Shown here in pieces: positions 9,225-18,004 of a DNA stretch of 64,000 nt (position 1 is its first letter; every line of letters begins with the position of its first letter). The notes under the pieces were generated by a model. The model searched no databases. It saw only the letters and a program-made list of their open reading frames with translations, and had not been told where the DNA came from. The stretch lies in assembly GCF_003430825.1 (NCBI RefSeq), contig NZ_CP024047.1:496001-560000 (forward strand), in the 5' to 3' direction. Both the position numbers and the translations under genes were made by a program. The DNA comes from Natrarchaeobaculum sulfurireducens. GTDB taxonomy: Archaea; Halobacteriota; Halobacteria; Halobacteriales; Natrialbaceae.

Positions 9225-10804
9225 CGGCGCTCACCTCCATCGGAACGAACCGGCGGGTGTCCCGCACCGACCGGCTGAACCTCGCCGAGATCGAACCGCG
9301 TCAACTCCCCGGTAAGACTGACAGCATTGCGCTGGAACTCCTCGAGTGTGTCGTTGATCTCCTCGAAGACGTCCCGTTGTTCTTCGACCGACCGTGCGAC
9401 GTCCTCGGCGGTCGTCTCGGCGTCGCGGCTCAACGCCGCCACGCCTTCGCTTGCGGTTGCGATCTCCTGGACGGTACGTGCCTGCCCGGAGGTTGCATCA
9501 CTGATCTCGGTTATGCCGTGGTCGATCTCGGTGACCGAGTCACTGATCATCTGGACGTACTCGAGTGCGTCCTCGACGGTATCGGTTCCGCGAACGACAC
9601 GGTTTAGCGTCTCTTCGACCGAGTCCGCAGCTTCAGTGGTTTCGGTGCGAACCTCCTCGATCATGTCCGAGATTTCGTTCGCGCGTTCGCGCGTCTCCTC
9701 TGCGAGGCCTTTGACTTCGTTAGCGACGACCGCGAACCCGTCACCGCCACCACCGGCGTTGGCGGCCTCGATCGAGGCATTGAGCGCCAGCAGGTTCGTC
9801 TGATCGGCGATGTCGTTGATCACCTCGATGATTTCGGTGATCTCTTCGGTGCTCTCGGCTAACGACTCGATCTGTTCCACTGTCGCTGCGGTTTCTTCCT
9901 CGATGGCGTTCATCTCCTCGATGGCGTCGGTCGCCGCCGTTCGGGTTCGCGTTGCGGCGGCGGTAGCGTCATCACTGGTCGAAGAGAGCTTCTCGGTCGT
10001 TGCAGCGATCTCCTCGGCAACGGCCGACATCTCGTCGATATCGTCAGTGACCTCCTCGAGTTGCTTTCGCTGTTCGCGGGTGTCGGCCGTAATCTCGCCG
10101 ACGGTATCGGCGGTCCGTGTGACCGCCTGTTCGACCGTGTCACTCATCTCCGCGAGCGCCTCGGTGTCGCGCTGGACGGCGCTTGCGAAGGCATCGACGG
10201 TCGCCAGTGCTTCGGCGAGATCGTCGATCGTCGCGTTGAACTCCCGGCCGATCGTCTCCATCGGCTCGTGGGTGGTGTCCACCTCGACCCGTGCGGAGAG
10301 GTCTCCCGACGCGGCTCGTTGCATCGTCTCGGCGTACGATTCGGCGGTCTCCCGATAGGCTTCGGCCAGCGAGGTCGCTTCGCGTTCGGCTTCTTCGGCT
10401 TCCTCGCGGGCCTGCTCGGCTTCGATGCGCGCACGATCTGCCTCGACACGCGCCTCGTCGGCTTCCTTACGAGCCGCTTCGGCCTCCTCGAGCTGTTTGG
10501 CCAATGACTGTCGCATCCGGTCGATCGAGTTATACAGACGACCAAACTCGTCCGTGCGAGTCGAGTCGATGCGTTCGTCGAGCGCACCATCGGCGATTCG
10601 ATTGGTCCGTCGGTCCAACTCGACGACCGATGCGATCGTATTCGTTCCCGTTACCGACCCGAGCGCGAGCAACGCCGCCCAGGCCATCATGATGGTCGCC
10701 GTTGCACTTCCTGTAACAACTCCAACAGCAGTGACCATCGTCCCAGTAACGGTGTACCCACCAACTAATTTCCAGCCGTACGACCCCTGTATCCGTCCGA
10801 TCAT
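9221..10804 (-). CDS. htrI: Sensory rhodopsin I transducer (methyl-accepting phototaxis protein)
   Basis: Starting at ATG 10804 this is 527 residues, close to the roughly 536 of Halobacterium HtrI. Two N-terminal membrane helices ([14 protein letters not shown] onward and [15 protein letters not shown]) are joined by a very short loop, with no extracellular ligand domain, as in HtrI rather than HtrII. Two HAMP segments ([33 protein letters not shown]) and a long Glu/Ala coiled coil follow. The signalling hairpin is [18 protein letters not shown]. It passes the SRI signal to CheA/CheW. The longer upstream frame to 10915 lacks HtrI-like sequence and is not used. Confidence 0.93.
   Translation of the reverse strand: MIGRIQGSYGWKLVGGYTVTGTMVTAVGVVTGSATATIMMAWAALLALGSVTGTNTIASVVELDRRTNRIADGALDERIDSTRTDEFGRLYNSIDRMRQSLAKQLEEAEAARKEADEARVEADRARIEAEQAREEAEEAEREATSLAEAYRETAESYAETMQRAASGDLSARVEVDTTHEPMETIGREFNATIDDLAEALATVDAFASAVQRDTEALAEMSDTVEQAVTRTADTVGEITADTREQRKQLEEVTDDIDEMSAVAEEIAATTEKLSSTSDDATAAATRTRTAATDAIEEMNAIEEETAATVEQIESLAESTEEITEIIEVINDIADQTNLLALNASIEAANAGGGGDGFAVVANEVKGLAEETRERANEISDMIEEVRTETTEAADSVEETLNRVVRGTDTVEDALEYVQMISDSVTEIDHGITEISDATSGQARTVQEIATASEGVAALSRDAETTAEDVARSVEEQRDVFEEINDTLEEFQRNAVSLTGELTRFDLGEVQPVGAGHPPVRSDGGERR
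9231..9238 (-). promoter_or_regulatory. Shine-Dalgarno of sopI
   Basis: On the minus strand GGAGGTGA stands 6 nt before the rhodopsin ATG, inside the end of the transducer gene. This is unusually strong for a haloarchaeal gene. It explains internal initiation on the polycistronic transcript and may help set the receptor to transducer ratio. Confidence 0.75.
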
Positions 10805-11031
10805 GCTTTCAACTCGGACAGAGCATACGTATTGAATCTCCCCAACTAGTAAGGCTGCGCATATGTTCTCTCTAATCTGACTTGAAATAACGTATCGTCC
10901 TCTACTGAACCGCATTCTGCCCTCGACGGTCGGGCATCGACCGGCGATAAAGTCGTCTACCGGTGTTGGTATCGTCCCGCACGGCTCATCGTGCCGATAG
11001 GACCACGGTCACGCCGCCCCTCGCTCGAAGC

Positions 11032-11373
11032 ATGGACGGGACTATCCCGGTACGTGTAATCCAGGGCGACGACGAAACGGTCATCGACGTCGAAGCCGGT
11101 AGGAACCTTCGGGCGGCGTTGCTCGAGCGCGAATTCCCAGTCTACGGAACGGTCGCGCGCTATGCCAATTGCGGAGGTCGTGGGCTCTGTGCCACCTGTA
11201 CCGTCGAGGTCGACCCCGAGCCGGAGCCGGTCCACTGGCACGACGCCGCAGCACTCCGGTTCGGCTACCCCCGACTCTCCTGTTGTCTCGAGGTCGAAGC
11301 GCCGATGACGGTCGGACTGCTCGAGAAACACCTCTGGGGACAGCTTCTCCCCCGCCAACGACAGCAAGAGTGA
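11032..11373 (+). CDS. 2Fe-2S ferredoxin-like protein
   Basis: This plant-type 2Fe-2S domain protein has 113 residues. Cluster ligands are visible as C47, C53 and C56 (NCGGRGLCATC) and a fourth Cys at 84 or 85 (RLSCC). The beta-grasp N terminus reads IPVRVIQGDDETVIDVEAG. It is shorter than the main haloarchaeal ferredoxin and lacks that protein's inserted acidic domain, so it is probably a specialised electron carrier. The start at 11032 was chosen because upstream sequence is not ferredoxin-like. It is divergent from htrI. Confidence 0.8.
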   Translation: MDGTIPVRVIQGDDETVIDVEAGRNLRAALLEREFPVYGTVARYANCGGRGLCATCTVEVDPEPEPVHWHDAAALRFGYPRLSCCLEVEAPMTVGLLEKHLWGQLLPRQRQQE

Positions 11374-11426
11374 CGTCGTTAGTGGGACGGGTGGCTCGTC
11401 CCCCGTCGAACGGCCACGACCGATAC

Positions 11427-11435
11427 GCCCTTACG
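11427..11435 (+). promoter_or_regulatory. TATA-like element of the 11459 gene
   Basis: GCCCTTACG-like sequence is centred about 27 bp before the ATG at 11459, consistent with a leaderless transcript and with that start rather than the upstream in-frame codon at 11438. Confidence 0.35.
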
Positions 11436-11458
11436 GGGTGTGCCCTAGCCTCCGTGTA

Positions 11459-11932
11459 ATGTTCAGCGAACTCACGGCCGTCCCGGCGGCGCTCCGGTTA
11501 CCAGTGGGGTTCGTCGCCGCCATCCCCGCGGTCGTTGTGATGGACCGAGTCATGAGTCGACTCCGCGACGGGACGACCCCTCCATCGGTTGCCGCGAGCG
11601 TACTGACGGAGACGCCCATCGATCGGTCCCCGGACCGTCTCGCGTCGGTCGTCCACTATCTCGCGGCGCTCGGAACCGGTGTGTTGTTCATTTACGGGTC
11701 GTTGCTCGTCGAGTGGGTTCTCGGTGGCGCGTCAGTGGGTTCCCTCGCAGCGACGACCTTCGGCCTGTACGTCCTCATGGTCGGCTTCTTCGTGGTTGTC
11801 CCGCTCCCGCGTGCTACCGGCCTTGGGCGCACCCGACGACGCGTCGTCGCCCGGAGTTGGGCGGTCGCCGCCGCGACCTACCTGCTCGTGTTGGTCCCCA
11901 TTTCGACGGCGCTTTCGCTCGGATTGGCGTAG
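11459..11932 (+). CDS. Multi-pass membrane protein, haloarchaeal
   Basis: The 157-residue protein has about four hydrophobic segments: near the N terminus (PVGFVAAIPAVVVMD), in the middle (LAALGTGVLFIYGSLLVEWVL and FGLYVLMVGFFVVVPLP) and at the C terminus (AATYLLVLVPISTALSLGLA). I do not recognise a family or active-site motif. It is flanked by the ferredoxin and a winged-helix regulator; no functional link can be shown. Confidence 0.7.
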   Translation: MFSELTAVPAALRLPVGFVAAIPAVVVMDRVMSRLRDGTTPPSVAASVLTETPIDRSPDRLASVVHYLAALGTGVLFIYGSLLVEWVLGGASVGSLAATTFGLYVLMVGFFVVVPLPRATGLGRTRRRVVARSWAVAAATYLLVLVPISTALSLGLA

Positions 11933-12062
11933 CCGCTGCTCTCGGTAGGGTCTCGTCCATTCCAGCGTCTGGTTCGGTAACGCCATGGTTCGATATCAGG
12001 CCGCCAGTGGCTCGACGTTCCGAACCAAACACGTAACTATGAACGACGAAATACACGGACGC

Positions 12063-12587
12063 ATGACCGACCACGAGGAACCAAACTGGGATTTCAAAGA
12101 TCGGGATATTGCGATTCTCTGTGAACTTTCGGACGACCCACAACTCTCCTCGCGTGAGCTTACGGACGTCTTAGAGACGAAATACGACATCGACGTCTCT
12201 CACGTCACCGTCAGCGAGTCGATCCGTCGAATGCGAGACGAGGGCGTCTTCCGGGAAGCGATCATCCCGAACGAAGAGTACTACATCTTCGCGATGTTCG
12301 AGTTCAAGTTCAATCCCGAGAACTTCGCCGACGGCTGGCGGGATGCGATGGAGTTCATCCAGCAGGACAAGCATACGCTGTTTTTCTTCCTTTCCGACGG
12401 CGAGTACCAGTGGAAGACGATCATGATGTTCCGAAACCGTGAGGAAGTTTCGCGGTGGATCCACGACTGCTACAAGAAACACGGCGACGTGATTGCCAAC
12501 CTGCGGAACACGGCCGTCCACAACGTCCTCAAGTTCCGGACTGACTCGGAGATCTACGAGGACCTCCGCGAAGAGACGGACAACTGA
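12063..12587 (+). CDS. Winged-helix transcriptional regulator (Lrp/AsnC-like N terminus)
   Basis: From ATG 12063 this is a 174-residue protein. The N-terminal winged helix spans about residues 8-65 (KDRDIAILCELSDDPQLS; SHVTVSESIRRMRDEGVF). An effector-like alpha/beta region rich in aromatic residues follows (YIFAMFEFKFNPENF, HTLFFFLSDGEYQWKT). The domain order resembles Lrp/AsnC regulators, but the C-terminal part is not a standard RAM domain. An in-frame ATG at 12039 is an alternative start. A TATA-like TAACTA near 12036 fits the 12063 start. Confidence 0.75.
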   Translation: MTDHEEPNWDFKDRDIAILCELSDDPQLSSRELTDVLETKYDIDVSHVTVSESIRRMRDEGVFREAIIPNEEYYIFAMFEFKFNPENFADGWRDAMEFIQQDKHTLFFFLSDGEYQWKTIMMFRNREEVSRWIHDCYKKHGDVIANLRNTAVHNVLKFRTDSEIYEDLREETDN

Positions 12588-12633
12588 AGTCGACAATGCA
12601 GGCCGGTTCGAACGGTTGACCCAGCAAACGACG

Positions 12634-12891
12634 TCAGTCGCGGCGTTCTTCCGGGTGACAGAGCCGATACGTCGTTCGACCGACGGCGGGCTCGCCGTCC
12701 GCGCTGGCGGCGTTGACGTCCGTAACGCCGCTCGAGCCACCGGCACGGGACACGTCGGCTTCTGCCCGCAGGTCGCCTGTTGCCGGTCGAAGATACGGGA
12801 CGGTGAGATCGGTCGTCGACAGCCCGACTGCGTTGGGGTTGACGAACGACTGCCACGCGGGCCACCCGTCGTCGGCTACCGCTTCTGTCAG
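12634..12891 (-). pseudogene. Remnant of a PaaI-like hotdog thioesterase (C-terminal half)
   Basis: Directly after the HCDH-ECH gene, in the same reading frame and separated from it by tandem stops (TGA then TAG), about 86 codons encode hotdog-thioesterase-like sequence: LTVPYLRPATGDLRAEADV, then GGSSGVTDVNAAS and VGRTTYRL before a TGA at 12634. This corresponds to the second half of a PaaI-type acyl-CoA thioesterase. There is no N-terminal half and no plausible start codon, so it is a decayed or truncated gene. It fills most of the otherwise empty 307-bp gap. Confidence 0.6.
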
Positions 12892-12894
12892 CTA

Positions 12895-14856
12895 TCAGGT
12901 CCCCTCGAACTCCGGCTCTCGGTCCTCGGCGAACGCCATCGTCCCCTCGACGACGTCGTCCGTACTCGCAAGGAGGCCAAAGCCCTGACTCTCCATTGCC
13001 AGTGCGGCGTCGATGCTGGCGTCCTGGCCTTCGTTCATGACTTTCTTCGCGACCTCGAGGGCGATTGGCGGCCCCGTCCGCAGATCGTCGACGAACTCGG
13101 CAACGACGTCGTCGAACGCCTCGCGTGCAACGGCGCGGTTGAGTAGTCCCCACTCCGCGGCGCGTTCGGCGTCGATATGGTTGCCCCGGAAGACCAGTTC
13201 CTTCGCGCGGGTCTCTCCGAGGATACGAGTGAGTCGCTGGGTGCCGCCCCCGCCGGGGATGAGCCCGAGGTCGATCTCGGGACAGCCAAAGGACGACCGC
13301 TCGGTCGCGATCCGAAGATCACAGGCGAGTGCAAGCTCGAGTCCGCCACCCAGGCAGTAGCCGTCGATTTTCGCGAGGACCGGGCGCGGGAAGTCGGTGA
13401 CCGTCTCGAAGGCAGGCGTGACGCTCATTAGATCCGTCGGGTCCGCACCGACGAAGCTGTTGACGTCGGCACCCGCGCTGAACGCCCGGTCGCCCGTGCC
13501 TTCGATCGTCGCACACCGGATCCCGTCGACGTCGACTGAGGAAAACAGGTCGTCGATTTCGGCGAGCAGATCGGGCGAGAGTGCGTTCAGCCGCGACGGC
13601 CGGTCGAGTTCGACGCACAACACGCCGTCTTCGAGGTCGACGTTCAGGTTGTGATAGGTCCCCAGCCCGTCGTCATCATCGCCGTCGTACTCGTAGAACC
13701 CTTCGCCAGCCTCTTCGCCCGTCTTGCCCGCCGCGACGAGTTCCTCGAGGTAGGGATGGGGCTCGAACCGCTCGGCATCGGTCGCTTCGTGGAGGCGCTC
13801 GAGTTTCTCGAGGACGGTCTCGAGGCCGAGTTTGTCGCCGCGTCGGCAGATCCCCTCGGGAAAGCCAAGGCCGAGCTTGACGCCGGTGTCGACCTCCTCG
13901 GGCGTCGCGACGCCCTCGCCGACGAGGAACGCGGCGCGATTGATCATGCGTGCTTCGACGCGCAGCCAGTCGAAGTCGCCCGCATCGTCGGGGTCGTAGT
14001 CGGGACCGTCCCCGTCTTCGTACTCGTAGTAGCCCGTACCGGTTTTCCGGCCCAGTTCCCCAGCGTCGACTTTTTCGGCGACGATCGGCGGCACGGGATC
14101 ACCGGCCTCTTTACGGACGGAGTAGCCGACGTCGATGCCCGTGAGGTCGCCGAGTTCGAACGTCCCCATCGGGTAGCCCCGTTCGTGAACCATCGTCGCG
14201 TCGGCCTCCTGGATCGTCGCCTCGCCTTCCGAGACCATCCAGGCGGGCTCGCCGCCGAACGGGCCAACGATCGTATTGACGACGAAGCCACGGACGTCTT
14301 TACGGACGTAGATCGGCGTCTTCCCGATCGACTCGACCCACTCGTAGCCCGCTTCGGCGACCGCGTCACTCGTCTCCTCGCCGTAGATAACCTCGACGAG
14401 ATCCATCTTCACCGGCGGGTTGAAAAAGTGCAACCCGAGGACTCGTTCGGGCGTCTCGACTGCCTCGGCGATCTCGGTGATCGGTAGACTCGAGGTGTTC
14501 GTCGCGAGCAGCGTCTCCGAATCACAGTAGGTCTCGAGGTCGCTGAAGATGTCGTGTTTCAACTCGAGGTTCTCGGGGGCCGCCTCGATCACGAGGTCGG
14601 CGTCGGCGACCGCCTCCTCGAGATCCGTCGTCGTCTCGATCCGCTCGAGAACGTCCTCGGCGGACTCCTCGAGCAGGGCTTTCTCCTCGAGTTTTTCGAG
14701 GCTCCAGGCGAGCTGTTCGTAGCCGTTTTCGACGTACTCGGGCTCGATATCGCGCATTGTGACGTCGTAGCCGGCCATCGCGGTCACTTCGGTGATTCCG
14801 TGTCCCATGTTCCCCGCGCCGAGAACGGCAACGCGGTCGATGCTCTCGAGTGACAT
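12895..14856 (-). CDS. Bifunctional 3-hydroxyacyl-CoA dehydrogenase / enoyl-CoA hydratase
   Basis: This 653-residue fusion acts in beta-oxidation. The N-terminal NAD-binding domain has VAVLGAGNMGHGITE; the HCDH signature region contains LGLHFFNPPVKMDLVEVI and the catalytic-type helix GRKTGTGYYEY. A duplicated HCDH C-terminal module follows (about 290-390). The crotonase domain is at about 400-653 with oxyanion-hole segments AFSAGADVNSF and DGYCLGGGLELALACDLR and the motif PEIDLGLIPGGGGTQRL. It hydrates enoyl-CoA and oxidises the hydroxyacyl-CoA. The domain order (dehydrogenase first) is opposite to bacterial FadB and is common in haloarchaea. Confidence 0.93.
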   Translation of the reverse strand: MSLESIDRVAVLGAGNMGHGITEVTAMAGYDVTMRDIEPEYVENGYEQLAWSLEKLEEKALLEESAEDVLERIETTTDLEEAVADADLVIEAAPENLELKHDIFSDLETYCDSETLLATNTSSLPITEIAEAVETPERVLGLHFFNPPVKMDLVEVIYGEETSDAVAEAGYEWVESIGKTPIYVRKDVRGFVVNTIVGPFGGEPAWMVSEGEATIQEADATMVHERGYPMGTFELGDLTGIDVGYSVRKEAGDPVPPIVAEKVDAGELGRKTGTGYYEYEDGDGPDYDPDDAGDFDWLRVEARMINRAAFLVGEGVATPEEVDTGVKLGLGFPEGICRRGDKLGLETVLEKLERLHEATDAERFEPHPYLEELVAAGKTGEEAGEGFYEYDGDDDDGLGTYHNLNVDLEDGVLCVELDRPSRLNALSPDLLAEIDDLFSSVDVDGIRCATIEGTGDRAFSAGADVNSFVGADPTDLMSVTPAFETVTDFPRPVLAKIDGYCLGGGLELALACDLRIATERSSFGCPEIDLGLIPGGGGTQRLTRILGETRAKELVFRGNHIDAERAAEWGLLNRAVAREAFDDVVAEFVDDLRTGPPIALEVAKKVMNEGQDASIDAALAMESQGFGLLASTDDVVEGTMAFAEDREPEFEGT

Positions 14857-14880
14857 GGCTATGTGGTCGTGTAGAATTGT

Positions 14881-14889
14881 CTTAATACC
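14881..14889 (-). promoter_or_regulatory. TATA box of the HCDH-ECH gene
   Basis: On the minus strand GGTATTAAG is centred about 29 bp before the ATG at 14856, a leaderless arrangement that supports this start. Confidence 0.6.
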
Positions 14890-15046
14890 ACCGGCGTTTT
14901 CTTACCAGTGTTAAATATGCCCTCGGAAGCGGGGCACCCCGTACGGCCCTGTGATCCGAACATGAACGTTGTAACTGGCCCGTGGCGACACTGAAACAGT
15001 GCCATCTGGGAGCGAGACGACAGCTACGGCCGGCTAGCCGCGCTCG

Positions 15047-16108
15047 TTACAGCGGCTCGTCACCCTCGACGATCCGTTTCGCACGGGCGGCCAGCGCGGG
15101 AACCCGGTCTTCCATCTTGGGATACATCGGATTGTCGCTGTTGCCCTCGAGGTATCGCCGGAAGAACATCTCTCCGAGGCCGGCCAGCTTGTAAACCGCG
15201 AGCGCGCGGTAGAACCGCTCGTGTTCGAACTCGAGACCGGTTCGCTCCTCCCAGCGGTCGACTAACTCGAGGCGGGTCGGGTACCCCTCGCGTTCCATAA
15301 ATCGCGTCACGAGTTCCGGAATCGTCGGGTCGGGGTCTTTCGGGTCACGCCAGTACGACAGCATCCAGCCCAGATCGGCCCGCGGGTCGCCGAGGGTGGC
15401 CATCTCCCAGTCGAAGACGGCGACGAGTTCGGGTGGGGTTCCGGGACCGAACATCACGTTATCGAGTTTGTAGTCGCCGTGGACGAGCGTGTGAGGGTGC
15501 TCGTCGGGTGCGTTCTCCTGGAGCCACGAGCCCACTTCGTAGAGGTCGGGGACCTCGCGTTCGTCGGCCGTCACCTCGAAGGCCCACATGAGCTGTTGAC
15601 CCCAGCGTTCGACCTGTCGGTCGGTGTATCCGTCGGGGTAGCCGAACTCGCCGAGGCCGAGCGCCTCGTAGTCGAGTCGGTGGACCTTCGCGAGCGTGTC
15701 GACGAGTTCCTCGCCCATCCGTCGGCGGTGGTCGGGCGCGGCGAACCGATCGGGTTCGCCCTCGCGTAACACGTCGCCCTCGAGGCGGTCCATCAGGTAG
15801 AAGTCGCTCCCGATGACGTCGTGATCCTCACACGCGAGGACGGGGTTCGGAACCGGAACGTCGGTCGCCGCGACCGCGTCCATCACCTCGTACTCCCGGA
15901 CGACGTCGTGGGCCGTCTCGGCCGTCTCACCCGGTGGAGGACGACGCAACACGAGGTCGCGCTCACCCCACGTCACGAACAGCGTCTCGTTCGAGTGGCC
16001 TTCCTGATGTCGTTCGACGTCGTAGTCGTCTGCCTCGCCCAGCTGGTCCTCGAGGAACGTGGCGAGTGCGTCCTCGTCGACGAGGCGGTCGTAGTAGCTG
16101 TCGGTCAT
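15047..16108 (-). CDS. Phosphotransferase family protein (ACAD10/11-type aminoglycoside kinase fold)
   Basis: This 353-residue kinase-fold protein has nucleotide-binding N-lobe sequence (GHSNETLFVTWGERDLVLRR), the catalytic loop HGDYKLDNVMF and the metal-binding VFDWEMATLGDPRADLGW. The family is the APH-like domain fused to acyl-CoA dehydrogenases in ACAD10/11. Those proteins phosphorylate 4-hydroxyacyl-CoAs so that they can enter beta-oxidation. Its position next to the HCDH-ECH fusion supports a role in acyl-CoA catabolism. It is transcribed in the same direction but separated from that gene by 190 bp. Confidence 0.85.
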   Translation of the reverse strand: MTDSYYDRLVDEDALATFLEDQLGEADDYDVERHQEGHSNETLFVTWGERDLVLRRPPPGETAETAHDVVREYEVMDAVAATDVPVPNPVLACEDHDVIGSDFYLMDRLEGDVLREGEPDRFAAPDHRRRMGEELVDTLAKVHRLDYEALGLGEFGYPDGYTDRQVERWGQQLMWAFEVTADEREVPDLYEVGSWLQENAPDEHPHTLVHGDYKLDNVMFGPGTPPELVAVFDWEMATLGDPRADLGWMLSYWRDPKDPDPTIPELVTRFMEREGYPTRLELVDRWEERTGLEFEHERFYRALAVYKLAGLGEMFFRRYLEGNSDNPMYPKMEDRVPALAARAKRIVEGDEPL

Positions 16109-16477
16109 GAGTGGCTATCGACTGCCGTCTCGCCGGCCGGATTCCCGGCTCGCGTCGACGCGACGGTGTACGCTCATACCACCGACCTCATTAACGAAAA
16201 TAGTTTTGACTGGACGGAAGCTTACAACGTTCATAACGCGTGCAGTTCGATGACGGTCATCCGGTCTGTAGGTCGTCGGTTTCGGCTGCTCGCTGGCTGT
16301 GAGCGGGCCAAATCAGGTGTGACCATCCGTCTCGATTGGCTCCGTCGCTAGCCGTGATCGATCGTGTTACGTGGGTCCATCCTTCCAAAACGCTTTTGAT
16401 CGACACTGACTGACTGGTTAGTTAGATGCGCACAGACTCGACGGGCGACCGTCGCCCGACGACTATCACGTCGACCG
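16109..16477. other. Intergenic region between divergent phosphotransferase and MFS genes
   Basis: This 369-bp stretch contains an AT-rich patch (16186-16205) that could hold the minus-strand promoter, and the plus-strand promoter, palindrome and 36-codon leader ORF described separately. No conserved protein or RNA gene is evident. Confidence 0.5.
16391..16425 (+). promoter_or_regulatory. Promoter with 20-bp palindromic operator upstream of the MFS gene
   Basis: A TATA-like CGCTTTTGAT (16391-16400) is followed by the imperfect palindrome CTGACTGACTGGTTAGTTAG (16406-16425), placed between the TATA box and the predicted transcript start. That is the usual position for a repressor site. The half-sites match at 7 of 10 positions. 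A nearly identical sequence stands in the same position at 60641-60660. A TetR-family repressor is the likely reader (inference). Confidence 0.65.
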
Positions 16478-16536
16478 GTGTCGTCCGTTTTGCCGCCGAT
16501 ATCGACCGACAGATCACCGCTGGTCGCGGTGAGTGA
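16426..16536 (+). CDS. Possible 36-residue leader ORF of the MFS gene
   Basis: An ATG immediately after the palindrome opens a 36-codon frame (begins MRTDSTGDRR, ends TAGRGE) that stops at 16536. It overlaps in-frame start codons of the MFS gene (GTG 16478; GTG 16529, which is 8 nt before the stop ends). The ATG is at the expected position for a leaderless mRNA. It may be a translated leader that couples translation into the transporter gene, or it may be chance. Confidence 0.3.
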   Translation: MRTDSTGDRRPTTITSTGVVRFAADIDRQITAGRGE

Positions 16537-17875
16537 TCGCGTGGTTTCGAGAGCGACTCTCACTCGGCGCTTGCGACCACCCTCGAGCGACGGCGCTCGA
16601 GGGCGGCGGGTGGTGATCGGCGCGGTCATCCTGAGCACGTTCTTCGTCGGCTTCGGTGGCGGTGTGATCTTCCCAATCCTGCCGAATTTGGGCGTCGTAC
16701 TCGGCATCTCGCCGGTTCTGGTTGGGCTAATTCTCAGTGCCAACCGGTTTTCGCGGCTGTTTGCGAACGCCCCGGCTGGCGTCCTCGTCGACCGACTCGG
16801 CACTCGGACGCCGTTCGTCGCTGGCATGGTTATCCAGGGTGTGGCGACGTTTGGCTACGTGATCGCGATGGTCTCGGCACACCCATCACTGTGGTTTCTG
16901 CCTGACGTTCCCGAAGCCTGGTTTCTGGGTTCGCGGATCGTCTGGGGGATCGGTAGTGCGGCGGTCTTTGCGACCGCGTACACGATCGCCGCCGACGTCA
17001 GCGACGACGATTCCCGTGGCGCAAGCATGGGCCTCATACGTGGCGGCGTGTTGTTCGGCTTCCCGAGCGGGGTCGTCATTGGTGGTGTCCTTAGCGAACT
17101 CTGGGGGACGGTGCCCGCGTTCGCCGTCGCGACGATGTTCGCCGGGTTCGCGAGCGTGATCGCCTTCGCGACGATCCCGGAAACCCACGTCGACGGTGAC
17201 GAACACCGCTCGGTCTCGCTCACGGACGTCGACGTCAGCGTGCCCGCAGTGACGGTCGGTCTGGTGAACTTCACGGTCCTGTTCGCCTACATCGGCGCGC
17301 TGTTCGCGACGCTCGTCCTCTTTCTCGACCACAACGAACTCGGCGTTTTCGGCTTCGACGCCCAGGCTTCTTCGGGGATTTTCATGGCAGTCACCGTCGT
17401 CGCTGCGGGAGTTTTCATGTTTCTCGGTGGCTACGTCAGCGACCGGACCGGATCGCGGATGCCGACGCTTTTGACGTTCCTCGGTACGTCGTTCGTCGGC
17501 TTCGTCATGCTCGCACTGGCTGACTCGGTTGGGACCCTCACCGCTGCCTGTCTGCTCATCGGTGCCGGTCAGGGCGGCACGAGCGGCCCATTGATGGCGC
17601 TACTCGCAGATCTCACGCCGGACGAGCGGATGGGACGGGCTGTCGGGACGAACAACGTCCTCGGCGACGTCGGCGGTGGACTTGGCCCGATCGTCTCACT
17701 CCCGCTCGTCGAACTCGTCGGCTTCTTGCCGATCTACGTCGTCTGTGCAGTTCTCCCTCTGGTCGCTGGTGCGATTCTCCTCGTCGGCGTTCACCACGAA
17801 ACCGGCCGATTCACCCCTCGCGTCGACCCGAGTCAGGACCCAGCGAACGAACAATCGCCGGGCCACGCCGACTGA
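16478..17875 (+). CDS. Major facilitator superfamily transporter
   Basis: The 465-residue protein has about 12 hydrophobic segments. The MFS loop 2-3 motif is present as FANAPAGVLVDRLGTRTP, and the equivalent loop in the second half is GYVSDRTGSRMPTL. Substrate is unknown; drug- or metabolite-efflux type is likely from the motif and from the operator-controlled promoter. The N-terminal 45 residues are hydrophilic, and GTG 16529 is an alternative start that would remove 17 of them. It converges with a TetR gene that may regulate it. Confidence 0.85.
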   Translation: MSSVLPPISTDRSPLVAVSDRVVSRATLTRRLRPPSSDGARGRRVVIGAVILSTFFVGFGGGVIFPILPNLGVVLGISPVLVGLILSANRFSRLFANAPAGVLVDRLGTRTPFVAGMVIQGVATFGYVIAMVSAHPSLWFLPDVPEAWFLGSRIVWGIGSAAVFATAYTIAADVSDDDSRGASMGLIRGGVLFGFPSGVVIGGVLSELWGTVPAFAVATMFAGFASVIAFATIPETHVDGDEHRSVSLTDVDVSVPAVTVGLVNFTVLFAYIGALFATLVLFLDHNELGVFGFDAQASSGIFMAVTVVAAGVFMFLGGYVSDRTGSRMPTLLTFLGTSFVGFVMLALADSVGTLTAACLLIGAGQGGTSGPLMALLADLTPDERMGRAVGTNNVLGDVGGGLGPIVSLPLVELVGFLPIYVVCAVLPLVAGAILLVGVHHETGRFTPRVDPSQDPANEQSPGHAD

Positions 17876-18004
17876 TACGGCATGCGGTGAGTGGGTATTG
17901 GCCCTCCCTGCGTACGCTCACCGGAAAACGCGATGGAATCCGTCCGAACGTCTCACCAGGAGTCACGAGGCGTGTACGTATTCGACCCGTTCACACCGCC
18001 GGAT

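Noticed and set aside
13651-14487. 278-codon plus-strand frame
   Set aside because: Antisense to the HCDH-ECH fusion, whose catalytic motifs are unmistakable.
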